Source: Marinobacter litoralis
Lineage (GTDB): Bacteria > Pseudomonadota > Gammaproteobacteria > Pseudomonadales > Oleiphilaceae
NCBI RefSeq assembly: GCF_003336705.1
Contig: NZ_QMDL01000001.1
Location: 682,001 to 746,000, forward strand
DNA length: 64,000 nucleotides
Reading direction: 5' to 3'
Position numbers and translations under genes: made by a program. This document shows, piece after piece, positions 47,841-58,160 of this stretch. The notes beneath the pieces are model-generated. The model was not told the origin of the DNA. It saw only the letters and a program-made list of their open reading frames with translations, and searched no databases. Numbering within the stretch: the first letter of the stretch is position 1; each line of letters opens with the position of its first letter.

Positions 47841-48499
47841 TGCCACAACTCTCGAACGACCATAAGCTGGAAATTGAGAAGATACTGACGCGATCGCCGC
47901 TAATACCTGTAATTACCGTTAATCGTTTGGATGATGCGGTACCTTTGTGTAAGGCGTTATACGAAGGAGGGCTGGGTGTTCTTGAGATCACCCTGCGTAC
48001 AGAGTTTGGCGTCGATGCCATCCGCTTGGTCCGCGAAGCACTGCCGGATGCACTGGTAGGCGCTGGATCCGTGACCAGCATTGCGCAGTATCGCGAGGTT
48101 GAACTGGCCGGAGCCCAGTTTGTGATCACTCCCGGCGTTACCGAAGCGGTTCTGGAATTTGGGGTAACCTCTGAAGCGCCTTTGTTGCCGGGTATTTCGA
48201 CGGCCTCAGAACTGATGATGGGCCACATTCACGGCTACCGGCATTTCAAATTCTTCCCGGCAGAGGTGGCAGGTGGAGTTGCCGCGCTCAACGCGTTGGC
48301 CGGCCCGTTTCCTGATGTGAAGTTTTGTCCCACAGGGGGGATTCGCCAAGATACGGCGGCTGACTACCTGAAACTCGAGAATGTCTCCGCGGTGGGTGGC
48401 AGCTGGCTAACACCGGCTGACAAAATTGCCGCGAAAGACTGGGCTGCGATCACGGGTATCGCACGCACCAGCCTTGTTGATGCCAAACGACAGAGCTAG
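47840..48499 (+). CDS. eda: 2-keto-3-deoxy-6-phosphogluconate aldolase
   Basis: Splits KDPG to pyruvate and glyceraldehyde-3-phosphate. The 219-residue protein has Glu49 in VLEITLRT, the Schiff-base Lys137 in HFKFFPAE and the phosphate loop PTGGI. The frame is open further upstream inside pgl, but the ATG at 47840 overlaps the pgl stop and gives the normal length. It ends 8 bases from the convergent pyk gene. Confidence 0.94.
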   Translation: MPQLSNDHKLEIEKILTRSPLIPVITVNRLDDAVPLCKALYEGGLGVLEITLRTEFGVDAIRLVREALPDALVGAGSVTSIAQYREVELAGAQFVITPGVTEAVLEFGVTSEAPLLPGISTASELMMGHIHGYRHFKFFPAEVAGGVAALNALAGPFPDVKFCPTGGIRQDTAADYLKLENVSAVGGSWLTPADKIAAKDWAAITGIARTSLVDAKRQS

Positions 48500-48507
48500 C
48501 TCTGTGA

Positions 48508-49956
48508 CTAACGGATGTCGGTGCCTACCTGAACAATCTTCATGGTATTTGTGCCACCTTGAGCGTTGACGAAATCGCCGTTGGTTATGACCACGAGATC
48601 TCCCTGTTTCACGTAATCGCGCTTGACCAATTCTTCCAGAGCCAGATTCTTAACCTGCTCTTTTGCATGGTTGGCGGAGTCAAAGGGTACGGTTTGCACC
48701 CCCCGGTAAAGGGCGACTTTGTGCTGGGTGGAGTGGTGCCGGGAGAATGCGAAAATCGGCAGAGCCGATTTTATGCGCGACATCAGGCGGGGCGTTGAGC
48801 CGGTTTCTGTCAGGCAGATAATGGCTGTTACGCCCTGAAGGTGGTTCGCTGCGTACATCGCGGATAGCGCAATGGCTTCATCGACGGCTTCCATGCTTTC
48901 GTTAATGCGGTGCTTCGACTGGCGCATGGACGGGTGGCGCTCGGCACCTTTACAGATTCGTACCATGGCCTCGACAGCCTCGATGGGGTAATCGCCCACC
49001 GCGGTTTCTGCCGACAACATCACCGCATCGGTGTAGTCCATGACCGCGTTGGCCACATCTGACACTTCTGCTCGGGTAGGCATTGGGTTGGTGATCATGG
49101 ACTCCATCATCTGAGTGGCGGTAATGACCACCCGGTCGAGTACCCGTGCTCTGGCAATAATGTGCTTCTGCACCGCCACCAATTCAGCATCGCCGATCTC
49201 AACCGCCAGGTCACCTCGAGCAACCATCACCGCATCGGATGCTTTGATAACGGCATCCAGAGCTTCGGTATCGTGTGCCAGTTCAGCGCGTTCAATTTTG
49301 GCCACCAGGCCTGCATCAGAGCCGGCTTCTTTCAGCAACCGGCGAGCAACGTGCATATCCTCGGCGGTACGAACGAAGGAAACCGCAACATAGTCGGCAC
49401 CAAGATTAGCGGCAGTGATGATGTCTTGCTTGTCTTTTTCGGTTAACGCGTCAGCGGATAGCCCACCGCCGCGCTTGTTCAGGCCCTTGTTGTTGGACAA
49501 GGGGCCGCCAATGAGAACAGTAGAGGTGATACTGTGGTCGTCAACGGCCGTTACTTCCATTTCGATGCGACCATCGTCCAGCACCAGAATGTCGCCGGGG
49601 GTTACGTCGTTGATCAGCTCTTCGTAATCGATGCCGACTGCGGCTTCGGTGCCGGCGGCTTTGTCCATAGCGGCATCCAGTACAAACGTCTGGCCGCGTT
49701 CCAGAGTTACTTTGTTGTTGGTGAAGCGAGCGATTCTCAGTTTAGGGCCCTGAAGGTCTGCTAACAGGGCCACGAACCGACCCTGCGCTGCCGCTGTTTC
49801 ACGCACATTTTTTGCCCGCTCGATGTGTTCCTGCGCGCTGCCGTGTGAAAAGTTCAGGCGAGTGACATCCACACCGGCAGCAATAATGCCTGCCAGTGCT
49901 TCCTTGCTGTCGGTGGCGGGACCAAGAGTGGCTACAATTTTTGTGCGCCGGAGCAT
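48508..49956 (-). CDS. pyk: Pyruvate kinase
   Basis: Makes pyruvate and ATP from phosphoenolpyruvate. Motifs: [50 protein letters not shown] and [13 protein letters not shown] [10 protein letters not shown]. The 482-residue form resembles PykA. The frame is open 29 codons upstream, but the ATG at 49956 is the family start and has GGAC 7 bases before it. It is divergent from edd. Confidence 0.94.
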   Translation of the reverse strand: MLRRTKIVATLGPATDSKEALAGIIAAGVDVTRLNFSHGSAQEHIERAKNVRETAAAQGRFVALLADLQGPKLRIARFTNNKVTLERGQTFVLDAAMDKAAGTEAAVGIDYEELINDVTPGDILVLDDGRIEMEVTAVDDHSITSTVLIGGPLSNNKGLNKRGGGLSADALTEKDKQDIITAANLGADYVAVSFVRTAEDMHVARRLLKEAGSDAGLVAKIERAELAHDTEALDAVIKASDAVMVARGDLAVEIGDAELVAVQKHIIARARVLDRVVITATQMMESMITNPMPTRAEVSDVANAVMDYTDAVMLSAETAVGDYPIEAVEAMVRICKGAERHPSMRQSKHRINESMEAVDEAIALSAMYAANHLQGVTAIICLTETGSTPRLMSRIKSALPIFAFSRHHSTQHKVALYRGVQTVPFDSANHAKEQVKNLALEELVKRDYVKQGDLVVITNGDFVNAQGGTNTMKIVQVGTDIR

Positions 49957-50078
49957 AGGGCTTGTCCTTTTGATATGTCGAAAACGGAGAGTGTATTGAG
50001 TATGGTTAATTGAATCTGAGCGTGAGTCTTTAAGGAAGTACACTTACGTCGTGTGTTAATCGATTTGGGAGTCATACC

Positions 50079-51914
50079 ATGCAGCCTGTTGTTTCCAAGG
50101 TTACCGACCGGATTATCGAACGAAGCCGGGCAACACGGCAGGCGTATTTGGCCAGAATGAGGGCGCTCAGAGAACAGGGGCCGCAGCGAGGAACCTTGTC
50201 GTGCAGTAATCTGGCGCACGGTTTTGCGGCGTGCCAGCCAAGTGACAAGGAGCAACTCAAACTGATGAACCGAGCCAATGTGGCGATTGTCTCGGCGTAC
50301 AACGATATGCTTTCTGCGCATCAACCTTATCATCGTTTCCCGGAAGTTATTCGCGAAGCGGCTCACGGGATGGGTTCGGTGGCCCAGTTTGCGGGCGGCA
50401 CACCTGCCATGTGCGACGGTGTTACCCAAGGGCAGCCCGGCATGGATCTAAGCCTTTTTTCCCGCGACACGATTGCCATGAGCACGGCCGTTGCGTTAAG
50501 CCACAACATGTTCGATGCCGTCACCTTACTGGGTATATGTGACAAAATTGTGCCAGGCCTCCTTATTGGTGCACTGAGCTTCGGTCATCTACCTGCCGTT
50601 CTGATACCGGCGGGGCCGATGCCGTCCGGTTTGCCTAATAAAGAGAAACAGCGGGTTCGCCAGTTGTTTGCGGAAGGGAAAATAGGGCAGGGCGAACTGC
50701 TTGAAGCCGAGAGCAAGTCATACCACAGCCCGGGCACCTGCACGTTTTACGGAACCGCTAACAGCAACCAGCTATTGGTGGAGGTGATGGGCCTGCATTT
50801 GCCCGGTGCCGCCTTTGTTCACCCGAACACGCCGTTGCGAGATGCTTTAACTCGTGCAGCCACGGAACAGGTGGTTCGTTTGTCTCAACCACAGGGAGGT
50901 AAGCTTGGGCTCGCCGATATGGTGGATGAAAAGGCAATCGTGAACGCCTTGGTGGCTTTGCTGGTCACGGGAGGCTCAACCAATCACACCATTCACTGGG
51001 TCGCGATTGCCCGGGCGGCGGGTATTCTGATTGACTGGAACGACTATGCTGAACTTTCGTCTGCTGTTCCGTCCATGACTCGTATTTACCCCAACGGCCA
51101 AGAGGACATCAATGCTTTCCATGAGGCAGGTGGAACGCCCTATCTGATTCAGGAATTGCTCAGCGCTGGTCTGCTTCACGAAGACGTGAACACCGTTATG
51201 GGCCCCGGCTTGGCCCAGTATGCACGTATGCCGGAAATGGGCGAGCAGGGGCTGCGATGGCGTCCGGCAGTTAGTGAGAGTCTGAAGCCTGATGTGCTCA
51301 GCTCTGTCGAACAGCCATTTGCTCCCGATGGTGGGTTGAAAGTCCTTGAAGGCAATCTTGGCCGAGGCATTATTAAAGTCTCAGCGGTTGCGGCGGAACA
51401 TCATTATGTGGAGGCGCCTGCGGTTGTGTTCGAAGACCAGAACGACCTGAAGGCGGCCTTTGAGGCTGGCGATCTTGACCGGGACTGCATTGTGGTGGTG
51501 CGTTTTCAGGGGCCCCGGGCTAATGGTATGCCGGAACTTCACAAGTTAACGCCTTACCTGGGCGTTCTTCAGGATCGTGGCTTTCGGGTCGGGCTGGTGA
51601 CCGATGGTCGTATGTCGGGCGCCTCCGGCAAGGTACCTGCCGCCATTCACGTTTATCCCGAAGCGCTGGACGGTGGCCCGCTGGCAAAGGTTCGAAGCGG
51701 CGATTTGATCCGCATGGATGCTGTAAACGGGCAGTTATCTGTGTTGGTAGACGACGCCACCTGGAATGCCCGTAAGGCGGTCTGCCGTGATCTTGCGCGG
51801 CAACATCAAGACTACGGTCGTGAGCTGTTTGGCTGGATGCGGCATGGGGTGAGTCATCCGGAGCAGGGTGCCAGTGTGTTTTGGACGCCCGAAGGTCGTG
51901 GCTCGTTGATTTGA
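50079..51914 (+). CDS. edd: 6-phosphogluconate dehydratase
   Basis: Converts 6-phosphogluconate to KDPG with a [4Fe-4S] cluster; it completes the Entner-Doudoroff route with eda. The 611-residue IlvD/Edd protein has [29 protein letters not shown] and [12 protein letters not shown]. It is separated from zwf-pgl-eda by the opposite-strand pyk gene. The 122 bases shared with pyk hold both promoters. An octamer AATCTGAG (50013-50020) is also found between hexR and zwf. Confidence 0.94.
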   Translation: MQPVVSKVTDRIIERSRATRQAYLARMRALREQGPQRGTLSCSNLAHGFAACQPSDKEQLKLMNRANVAIVSAYNDMLSAHQPYHRFPEVIREAAHGMGSVAQFAGGTPAMCDGVTQGQPGMDLSLFSRDTIAMSTAVALSHNMFDAVTLLGICDKIVPGLLIGALSFGHLPAVLIPAGPMPSGLPNKEKQRVRQLFAEGKIGQGELLEAESKSYHSPGTCTFYGTANSNQLLVEVMGLHLPGAAFVHPNTPLRDALTRAATEQVVRLSQPQGGKLGLADMVDEKAIVNALVALLVTGGSTNHTIHWVAIARAAGILIDWNDYAELSSAVPSMTRIYPNGQEDINAFHEAGGTPYLIQELLSAGLLHEDVNTVMGPGLAQYARMPEMGEQGLRWRPAVSESLKPDVLSSVEQPFAPDGGLKVLEGNLGRGIIKVSAVAAEHHYVEAPAVVFEDQNDLKAAFEAGDLDRDCIVVVRFQGPRANGMPELHKLTPYLGVLQDRGFRVGLVTDGRMSGASGKVPAAIHVYPEALDGGPLAKVRSGDLIRMDAVNGQLSVLVDDATWNARKAVCRDLARQHQDYGRELFGWMRHGVSHPEQGASVFWTPEGRGSLI

Positions 51915-51939
51915 TGAAAGTAAACTGGGAGCACTGATT

Positions 51940-52545
51940 GTGGTGTCACATAATCATGAACTCGACAGCCTCAGTTTTGAACAGTTGGTCATGCGTGTCC
52001 GGGCTTGTACCTTGTGCCGTGACAAGTTGCCCCATGAACCGAGGCCGGTTGTTCAGCTGTCCGAGTCGTCCCGCATTTTGATCGTGGGGCAGGCGCCCGG
52101 CAGAAAAGTCCATGAAACGGGTATACCGTTTAACGACCCAAGCGGAGACAGGCTTCGTCGCTGGATGGGGATAGATAGGCAGACGTTTTACGATGCCAGT
52201 CGAATAGCCATTCTTCCAATGGGGTTCTGTTTTCCCGGTACCGGGAAGGCCGGGGATTTACCGCCCATTCCGGAATGCGCCGATACCTGGCGTGCCGCCT
52301 TGCTGGCCCGGCTGAATCAGATTGAATTGACCCTGGTGATTGGCCAGTACGCACATGCTTGGCATTTACCAGACAGTCGGCGTTCGGTTACCGATAACGT
52401 CAAAGCGTGGCGAACGTACTGGCCGCGGCTGCTGCCAACCCCCCATCCCAGCCCCCGAAACAATTTGTGGTTTCGACGGAATGCCTGGTTTGAGGAGGAG
52501 GTGCTGCCGCAGTTGCAGGAGCGTGTTGCCGAGATCCTCGGTTAG
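51940..52545 (+). CDS. Fe-S uracil-DNA glycosylase superfamily protein
   Basis: A 201-residue member of the UDG fold. Motif GQAPGRKVHETGIPFNDPSG resembles the active-site loop of family 4 enzymes, and HPSPRN is the C-terminal DNA-binding motif. Four Cys are placed for a [4Fe-4S] cluster: CTLC near the N-terminus, then Cys-x15-Cys (CFPG to PEC), the same second spacing as Thermus family 4 UDG. It probably excises uracil or damaged bases. The start is GTG at 51940 or 51943, with GGGAG upstream. It overlaps phaC by 4 bases tail to tail. Confidence 0.8.
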   Translation: MVSHNHELDSLSFEQLVMRVRACTLCRDKLPHEPRPVVQLSESSRILIVGQAPGRKVHETGIPFNDPSGDRLRRWMGIDRQTFYDASRIAILPMGFCFPGTGKAGDLPPIPECADTWRAALLARLNQIELTLVIGQYAHAWHLPDSRRSVTDNVKAWRTYWPRLLPTPHPSPRNNLWFRRNAWFEEEVLPQLQERVAEILG

Positions 52546-54338
52546 ATCACATCGCCCGCTTTGACTTTGACATAGCTGCCGGGTGCATCTTCAATCACTT
52601 TCAACTCCTTTTCTCCGGGCAGGCGGGCGGGGACCTGGGTACCTTCGTATTTTTTGATCCATTCACTCCAGTGTGGCCACCACGAACCTTTGTGAGCTTC
52701 GGCGGTGTCAAACCAGTCATCCGGGTTATCTGGCAGGGCGTCGTTGGTCCAGTAGCCGTATTTCTCCTTGTACGGCGGGTTGATGACCCCTGCGATATGG
52801 CCGGAACCTGAAACCACAAAGCGGACATCGCCTCCATACGCCTTTGCACCTTTGTAGGTGCCTTTCCACTTGGCGATGTGGTCTTGGCGTGCCGACAGGA
52901 AGAACGATGGCACCTTGATCTCGCTGAGATTGATCTTTTCACCGCAAATGCTCATTGCGTCCGGTTCGACCAAGCGATTGTGAAGGTACATTTCACGTAG
53001 ATAGTAGCTGTGCATGCGGTAGGGCAGATTGGTGCCATCCTGGTTCCAATACAGCAAGTCAAACGCTTTTGGCTTTATGCCCTTCAAATAGTTGTTGGTC
53101 CAGTACGACCAGAACAGGTCATTCTCACGCAGCAAGTTGAAGGTGAAAGCCATGGCCCGGCCATCAAGATAGCCTTTCTTCTCCATAGCACGCTCGATAC
53201 CGCGCAGGGAGTGGTCATTGATGAACACGCCGATGCCGCCGGGGTCCGAGAAGTCCATCAGAGTTGTCAGATAGGTGGTGCTGACAATCGGCTTGAGTTT
53301 CTTCTTGGCCAGAACTGCCATGGTAGTGCCCAGGAGGGTTCCCCCGATGCAGTAGCCGATCGCATTCAATTTGTCTTCGCCGGTGGCCTGCTTCACGGCC
53401 TCAATGGCTGCTAACGGGCCTGATTCTACATAGTCGTCCCAGCCCAGATTTTTATGTTCAGGCCCCGGGTTTCGCCACGAAATAATAAACACCGTTTGCC
53501 CCTGGCCGACCAGCCAGCGAATAAAAGAATTCTGCTCGGACAGGTCCAGAATATAGAATTTGTTGATCCATGGCGGAACGATGAGGATCGGGCGCTTGGC
53601 AACGGTTTCAGTGGTTGGGGTGTACTGAATCAGCTGCATGAGTTCATTTTGATAGACCACTTTCCCGGGCGTTGTTGCCAGGTTTTTGCCTATCTCGAAC
53701 GCGGTGCGATCGGTCATCCCTACGTTGAACAATGCCGGATTTTGGCGAATGTCCTCGACCAGGTTACGGGCACCATCGATCAGATTCATGCCTTTACGTT
53801 CCCACGTAATGCGAAGCACCTCAGGGTTGCTTAGCGGGTAGTTTGCGGGCGAAAGCGCACTGGTTAACTGACGGGCATAAAACATCAGTTGATCCCGGGT
53901 AGGGGCTGGCAACCCTTCGATATTTTCTACCCAATCCAGAAAGGCTTGGGAATTGATCAAGTACGCTTGTTGTAACACATCGAACGGCAGATGTTTGTGC
54001 CAGTCCTCTGCAAGAAAACGTCGATCATCCGGGTCGGGTTTGGCGACTGGGGCTTCTTCTTTCCCGCGGGCTCGATTTAGCGTGTAACGGGCAAGGCCAA
54101 GGTGTTTCTTCGCGAGATCCATCTCGGCACTGGCGAATCTGAGGGGGTGCAGCAGAAGGTCCTCCGCCATTGCGCGATACGCATCTGACATTTCAGACAG
54201 GGTCGATAGTTTGGCGTAGTCCATCAAACCAGCATCACCCAGTAACGTCTCAATTTGCTGCTGACTGTCACGAATTCGTGGCTCGAAAGACTTCAGTAAC
54301 TGGCTTGCCGTCTTACCGAAAAAATCCATACCAAGCAT
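52542..54338 (-). CDS. phaC: Poly(3-hydroxyalkanoate) synthase, class I
   Basis: Polymerises hydroxyacyl-CoA to storage polyester. The 598-residue protein has an N-terminal region plus an alpha/beta hydrolase core with Cys330 in the lipase-like box GYCIGG, the Asp in ARQDHIAKW and the His in GSGHIAGV. The length fits class I. No phaA, phaB or phasin gene adjoins it. A second in-frame ATG lies three codons in. The region upstream contains a GACTAAA inverted repeat. Confidence 0.92.
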   Translation of the reverse strand: MLGMDFFGKTASQLLKSFEPRIRDSQQQIETLLGDAGLMDYAKLSTLSEMSDAYRAMAEDLLLHPLRFASAEMDLAKKHLGLARYTLNRARGKEEAPVAKPDPDDRRFLAEDWHKHLPFDVLQQAYLINSQAFLDWVENIEGLPAPTRDQLMFYARQLTSALSPANYPLSNPEVLRITWERKGMNLIDGARNLVEDIRQNPALFNVGMTDRTAFEIGKNLATTPGKVVYQNELMQLIQYTPTTETVAKRPILIVPPWINKFYILDLSEQNSFIRWLVGQGQTVFIISWRNPGPEHKNLGWDDYVESGPLAAIEAVKQATGEDKLNAIGYCIGGTLLGTTMAVLAKKKLKPIVSTTYLTTLMDFSDPGGIGVFINDHSLRGIERAMEKKGYLDGRAMAFTFNLLRENDLFWSYWTNNYLKGIKPKAFDLLYWNQDGTNLPYRMHSYYLREMYLHNRLVEPDAMSICGEKINLSEIKVPSFFLSARQDHIAKWKGTYKGAKAYGGDVRFVVSGSGHIAGVINPPYKEKYGYWTNDALPDNPDDWFDTAEAHKGSWWPHWSEWIKKYEGTQVPARLPGEKELKVIEDAPGSYVKVKAGDVI

Positions 54339-54376
54339 AGGGGCCTCCTTCCGCCTGGCGGATGACGCGTTTTGAT

Positions 54377-54411
54377 GACTAAAGACTATACGTGCTGTTT
54401 AAATTTTAGTC
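54377..54411. promoter_or_regulatory. Inverted repeat upstream of phaC
   Basis: GACTAAA (54377-54383) and TTTAGTC (54405-54411) are exact inverted copies around 21 AT-rich bases, 38-73 bases upstream of phaC. It may be an operator. The 271-base gap between phaC and the C39 gene holds no convincing gene. Confidence 0.35.
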
Positions 54412-54554
54412 TTTACATCCTTAGTCTGTACCTCTTGATGGTTATAAGGCCCGCCCTTGAACCAGTTCTCACTCCCGCGGGGACTCGCCTCGGCTGCAGC
54501 GATAGATTTGAGGCACAGTTATCTTTAAGCCTTTTCCGATTTCGGTATCTTACC

Positions 54555-54569
54555 GTTACATGATGTAAC
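54555..54569. promoter_or_regulatory. Palindrome GTTACA-tga-TGTAAC
   Basis: A perfect 6-3-6 palindrome 40 bases before the first gene of the C39 operon. Position and symmetry suggest a dimeric repressor site. I could not assign a regulator. Confidence 0.45.
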
Positions 54570-54609
54570 CACTAAGTTGCATGTCTAATAAAAACAGGGA
54601 CTTTCCATA

Positions 54610-55410
54610 ATGCTGCTGGTGTTGGCCGGGTCTATCCTAACGTTCGCGATGGTGCAGGAAGCTACCGAAGTTGAACCGTTTGAGCGGGGCACTATCGTGC
54701 TCGAGCACAAAGTGGACTCCAGCCCCGTAGAGCATCGCACAGATGTTCGCGTTGAGCCTTTGGTGGAGCAAAACTTCCGGAATATCGTCCGGCAAGCCTA
54801 TGACTACAGCTGCGGTAGTGCCGCGCTGACAACCGTCCTGAACAATTATCTGGGGCGAACACTTTCAGAACGCCAGGTAATGGAGGGCTTGCTTCATTAC
54901 GGCGAAAGCGAGCGCATTGTCGAACGCCGTGCTTTCTCCATGCTGGATATGAAAAAACTGGTGACTGCCCTTGGTTACCCCTCAGGCGGGTTTCGTGCCG
55001 GTATCGATGACTTAATGGAGCTCGATCATCCAGCCATCGTTCCGATTCAGCACGCAGGTTTCAAGCACTTTGTTGTTCTTCGAACTATTCGCGATGGACG
55101 GGTATATCTGGCTGATCCGGCCGTGGGCAACATTTCGTTTACATTGGCTCAATTCGAGGAAAAGTGGGACGACAATGTGCTGTTCATCGTCTTTCCGGGG
55201 AGCGATAAACCTCTGGATAACCTGGAACTGAAAGAGGAAGACCTCCGGTTCGTGGATGACCAGACCATGACCCTGCTCGCGCAGCATGAGATTCCAGCCT
55301 TTCATGAAGCCACGGAGCGCAGGCTGCAGAACCTGTTGGAACGTCAGAAAAATAATCCCGACGGTAGTGTGGAAAACACACGAAAACAACTTCACTACCG
55401 TCGTAACTAA
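54610..55410 (+). CDS. Exported C39-family peptidase
   Basis: A 266-residue protein with a short hydrophobic N-terminus (LLVLAGSILTFAMV), a weak signal peptide or anchor with no basic residues before it. The papain-like C39 core has Cys68 in DYSCGSAAL, His153 in KHFVVL and Asp169 in ADPAVGN. Stand-alone C39 peptidases include FapD of the functional amyloid system; others are fused to ABC exporters and cut double-glycine leaders. There is no ABC domain here. An upstream stop excludes an earlier start. The C-terminal 60 residues are charged. It is the first gene of a four-gene operon. Confidence 0.8.
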   Translation: MLLVLAGSILTFAMVQEATEVEPFERGTIVLEHKVDSSPVEHRTDVRVEPLVEQNFRNIVRQAYDYSCGSAALTTVLNNYLGRTLSERQVMEGLLHYGESERIVERRAFSMLDMKKLVTALGYPSGGFRAGIDDLMELDHPAIVPIQHAGFKHFVVLRTIRDGRVYLADPAVGNISFTLAQFEEKWDDNVLFIVFPGSDKPLDNLELKEEDLRFVDDQTMTLLAQHEIPAFHEATERRLQNLLERQKNNPDGSVENTRKQLHYRRN

Positions 55411-55464
55411 TTTTCCGGTTAGCAACCGGGACAGGAATAAAATCAATAAGAGTAGGGAGTCAGG

Positions 55465-56475
55465 ATGAATCGTTGGTTAGTGCGAGGCTTTTTCCTTGTT
55501 TCCACGGCGGGTCTGCTTCCGGGTATGGCACTGGGCCAAGAGGGAAGTGTAGATCAGGCGCGGGAAGCGCTGTCGCGGCAGGATGGGGATGAGGATTCCA
55601 GCCGTCAGCTGGAGGAAGTGTTCCAGGCGGCGGAAAAAAACTACTCTTTGCAGAAGAAGGGTACTCATTCCCTTAACTACTCCTTTGATTATTCGTATAC
55701 CGGCGATCAGCGTCTTGATCTTGCTATTACGAATGGTTCGGTGCGGAATCTGGATGTGGTGCCTTCCGCCACACACAGTTTTACCAATTCGTTTTCCTAC
55801 GATTACGGGCTTCTGGACAATCTGACGATTGGTGCCCGGCTCCCCTTAGTGGTTAAGTACGATACGGAAGACGAATTGAACGTCTACGACATGGGAGATG
55901 TTTCCTTCACAGGTCGCTGGCAGCCGTTTGCTTACGTGCCTGGAAAGATGTCGACCACCTTTTTCGGGACATTGAGCACCAAAACCGGCGTTAGCCCATA
56001 CGAAATCGATATTAAGGAACAGTTGTCGACAGGCAGTGGCTACTACTCGGTTGGTGGCGGTTTGAGTATGTCGAAGGTTTTGGACCCGGTGGTTGTTTTC
56101 GGTTCCCTGAGTGCAACTTATAACCTCACGGCTGACGATCTGGAGCAAGTACGGGGTGGCCGCTTGCTGACCGAAGTTGAACCTGGCTTCGGGCTCTCCG
56201 GATCGGCCGGTTTTGCCTACTCATTGTCATACGATATTTCCTTGAGTGTGTCGGCTCAGGTCAGTTATAGCGATGAAACGATTCTGACGTTCTCGAACGG
56301 AGACCAGGCCTCGGCACAAGATCAGATGACCGGGTTTCTGAGTATGTCACTCGGTACGCGTGTCAGTGATACGACCATTGTGAATACCAGTCTGGGGATT
56401 GGTTTAACCGAAGATGCTCCAGACTTTTCCCTGGGTCTATCCCTGCCCATTAATTTCTCCGGCCTCAAAGAGTGA
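55465..56475 (+). CDS. Small outer-membrane beta-barrel protein with N-terminal helical segment
   Basis: A 336-residue protein with a signal peptide (cleavage near ALGQ), a charged helical segment (about 28-65, rich in Glu, Gln, Arg) and then about 270 residues of alternating amphipathic strands ending in NFSGLKE. The strand pattern (SLNYSFDYSY, SVSAQVSYSD and similar) indicates an outer-membrane barrel. I do not recognise the family with certainty. The plan of a helical plug before a barrel recalls FapF, the amyloid exporter. A GGGAGTCAGG ribosome site precedes the ATG, 54 bases after the peptidase gene. Confidence 0.65.
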   Translation: MNRWLVRGFFLVSTAGLLPGMALGQEGSVDQAREALSRQDGDEDSSRQLEEVFQAAEKNYSLQKKGTHSLNYSFDYSYTGDQRLDLAITNGSVRNLDVVPSATHSFTNSFSYDYGLLDNLTIGARLPLVVKYDTEDELNVYDMGDVSFTGRWQPFAYVPGKMSTTFFGTLSTKTGVSPYEIDIKEQLSTGSGYYSVGGGLSMSKVLDPVVVFGSLSATYNLTADDLEQVRGGRLLTEVEPGFGLSGSAGFAYSLSYDISLSVSAQVSYSDETILTFSNGDQASAQDQMTGFLSMSLGTRVSDTTIVNTSLGIGLTEDAPDFSLGLSLPINFSGLKE

Positions 56476-56514
56476 TTGGCGCGGTAGATATTCTAAGGGA
56501 AGGGGATCTATTCC

Positions 56515-58140
56515 ATGGGACAACCTAGCTACAAACAGCACGTTTTGGCAGCCTTAATGGCGACCGGTCTTTCGTGTGGTGCGCAGGCGCAGATGACGCA
56601 AAACCTGACGATTCACCCTAAAGCGCTCGCACTCGGTAACGCCGTGACCGCTGATCCTCCAGGTATCATGTCGATTCACTACAACCCGGCCGGTTTGACG
56701 AAGCTGGACGACCGCCAGTTGGAAGTGAATATTCTTAGCATCTATCTGGATATTGATGCAGATTTCATCGCGGATGAAGAGTACGAGATATTTGGTATTA
56801 AAGGGCTGGAGACTGATCCCTTAACAGGGAAGCAGCGTGACCCAGTCGCTAATAGCCACAGTCATACCAACAACGTCGCGCTTTACGTACCGGGATACGG
56901 TGTTCTGCGTCTACCACCGGGTCCGGCAGTTGCGCCATCAGCGGGGATCAGTATCAAATCGCCTGGGTCGAAGCTGACCTTTGCTAACGCTTTTTTTATG
57001 CCAATGGCAGCGGGTTTTTACCGGGACAAGGAAGATCCGGGTCGATACCAGCCTCAAGCAACAGCGCTGCAAAGAACCACCTACCTCTCCCCATCGGTGG
57101 GTTACGAGATAAACGATGAATGGTCGGTGGGTGCCGGTATCCATTTGTCACATTTCGGTTTGGCGGCTGATCAGTACATGCGAGCCCCGAATATGCTGCT
57201 GGGTGTCGCTGAAGTGCTGCAAGATGCCTTCAACTGTGAAAGTGGCGATGAGCCACTGCAACCTTGGCTGGCACTGTGCGGCGGTAATATCGGGCCGTTT
57301 GATGATATCGGGGCTCTGAGTCTGAACATGCAGGAGAGTGTCTCTCCGACCTATGCCTTGGGTGTCATGTGGGAGCCAACAGACTGGTTCCGGTGGGGGG
57401 CCAGCTATACCTCCGAAGCAAACATGAATCTGAAAGGGCAGTTCGAGATTCAGTACACCGACGATTGGGCCGGTTTCTGGCAAGGCTTGAATGACTCGGT
57501 ACTGGGGGCGATCACCTCAGCCATTCTCAGTTTGCCCTCTGGTGCGCCCCGAGAGGCCGGTAACGTGTCGATGGACCTGGTTTACCCGCAGCACTTTCAA
57601 ACCGGGATCAGCGTGGATGTGCATCCCAAGCTGACGCTAAACGCAGACATCGGCTGGACAGATTTTGCTCAGTGGGACGCATTCAATTTGCGGTTTGACC
57701 GGGATCTGGAATTCCTGAATGCGGCGAGAATTTTGTCTCCTGATAATGCAACACCTAATACGCTGAAGCTTCCGCTTGGTTTCAAAAGTCAGTGGAACTG
57801 GGCGTTTGGGATGGAGTTTCATGCTTCCTCGCGTCTGGATCTGAGAGCAGGGGTAGAAATTCGTGACTCCGTCATACCCGATGATCAGCGCTCGATCATG
57901 GCACCATTCGGTGGTGCGAATCTTTACAGTATCGGTATGGGGTATCGCTGGGATAAAGACACTGAAATTGACATGAACTTGTCGTACTTGCAGTCGATTG
58001 AGACGATTCCGGCGGATTCCAGTTGCAACGTAAACTGTGACAACATAACCAACATCATTTACAACCCTTATGCTGGCTTGGATATTAAAACCTCATTGCG
58101 GGTTGTAATGGCCGGTTTAAGCTTCAGAACCAAATTCTGA
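56515..58140 (+). CDS. FadL/OmpP1-family outer-membrane transporter
   Basis: A 541-residue barrel protein with a signal peptide (cleavage near AQAQ). The FadL-type start HPKALALGNAVTAD followed by HYNPAGLTKL marks the family, whose members take up long-chain fatty acids, aromatics or alkanes. The C-terminus ends in Phe (SFRTKF), the usual outer-membrane assembly signal. Four Cys occur: two in the middle loop and a CNVNC pair near the end. It follows the small barrel after 39 bases. The substrate is unknown. Confidence 0.8.
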   Translation: MGQPSYKQHVLAALMATGLSCGAQAQMTQNLTIHPKALALGNAVTADPPGIMSIHYNPAGLTKLDDRQLEVNILSIYLDIDADFIADEEYEIFGIKGLETDPLTGKQRDPVANSHSHTNNVALYVPGYGVLRLPPGPAVAPSAGISIKSPGSKLTFANAFFMPMAAGFYRDKEDPGRYQPQATALQRTTYLSPSVGYEINDEWSVGAGIHLSHFGLAADQYMRAPNMLLGVAEVLQDAFNCESGDEPLQPWLALCGGNIGPFDDIGALSLNMQESVSPTYALGVMWEPTDWFRWGASYTSEANMNLKGQFEIQYTDDWAGFWQGLNDSVLGAITSAILSLPSGAPREAGNVSMDLVYPQHFQTGISVDVHPKLTLNADIGWTDFAQWDAFNLRFDRDLEFLNAARILSPDNATPNTLKLPLGFKSQWNWAFGMEFHASSRLDLRAGVEIRDSVIPDDQRSIMAPFGGANLYSIGMGYRWDKDTEIDMNLSYLQSIETIPADSSCNVNCDNITNIIYNPYAGLDIKTSLRVVMAGLSFRTKF

Positions 58141-58160
58141 TTTAACTGCGGAGTTTGCCA

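Noticed and set aside
54372..54563. A 63-codon hydrophobic frame between phaC and the C39 gene
   Set aside because: No ribosome site, no recognised family, and it lies in a region better explained as regulatory.
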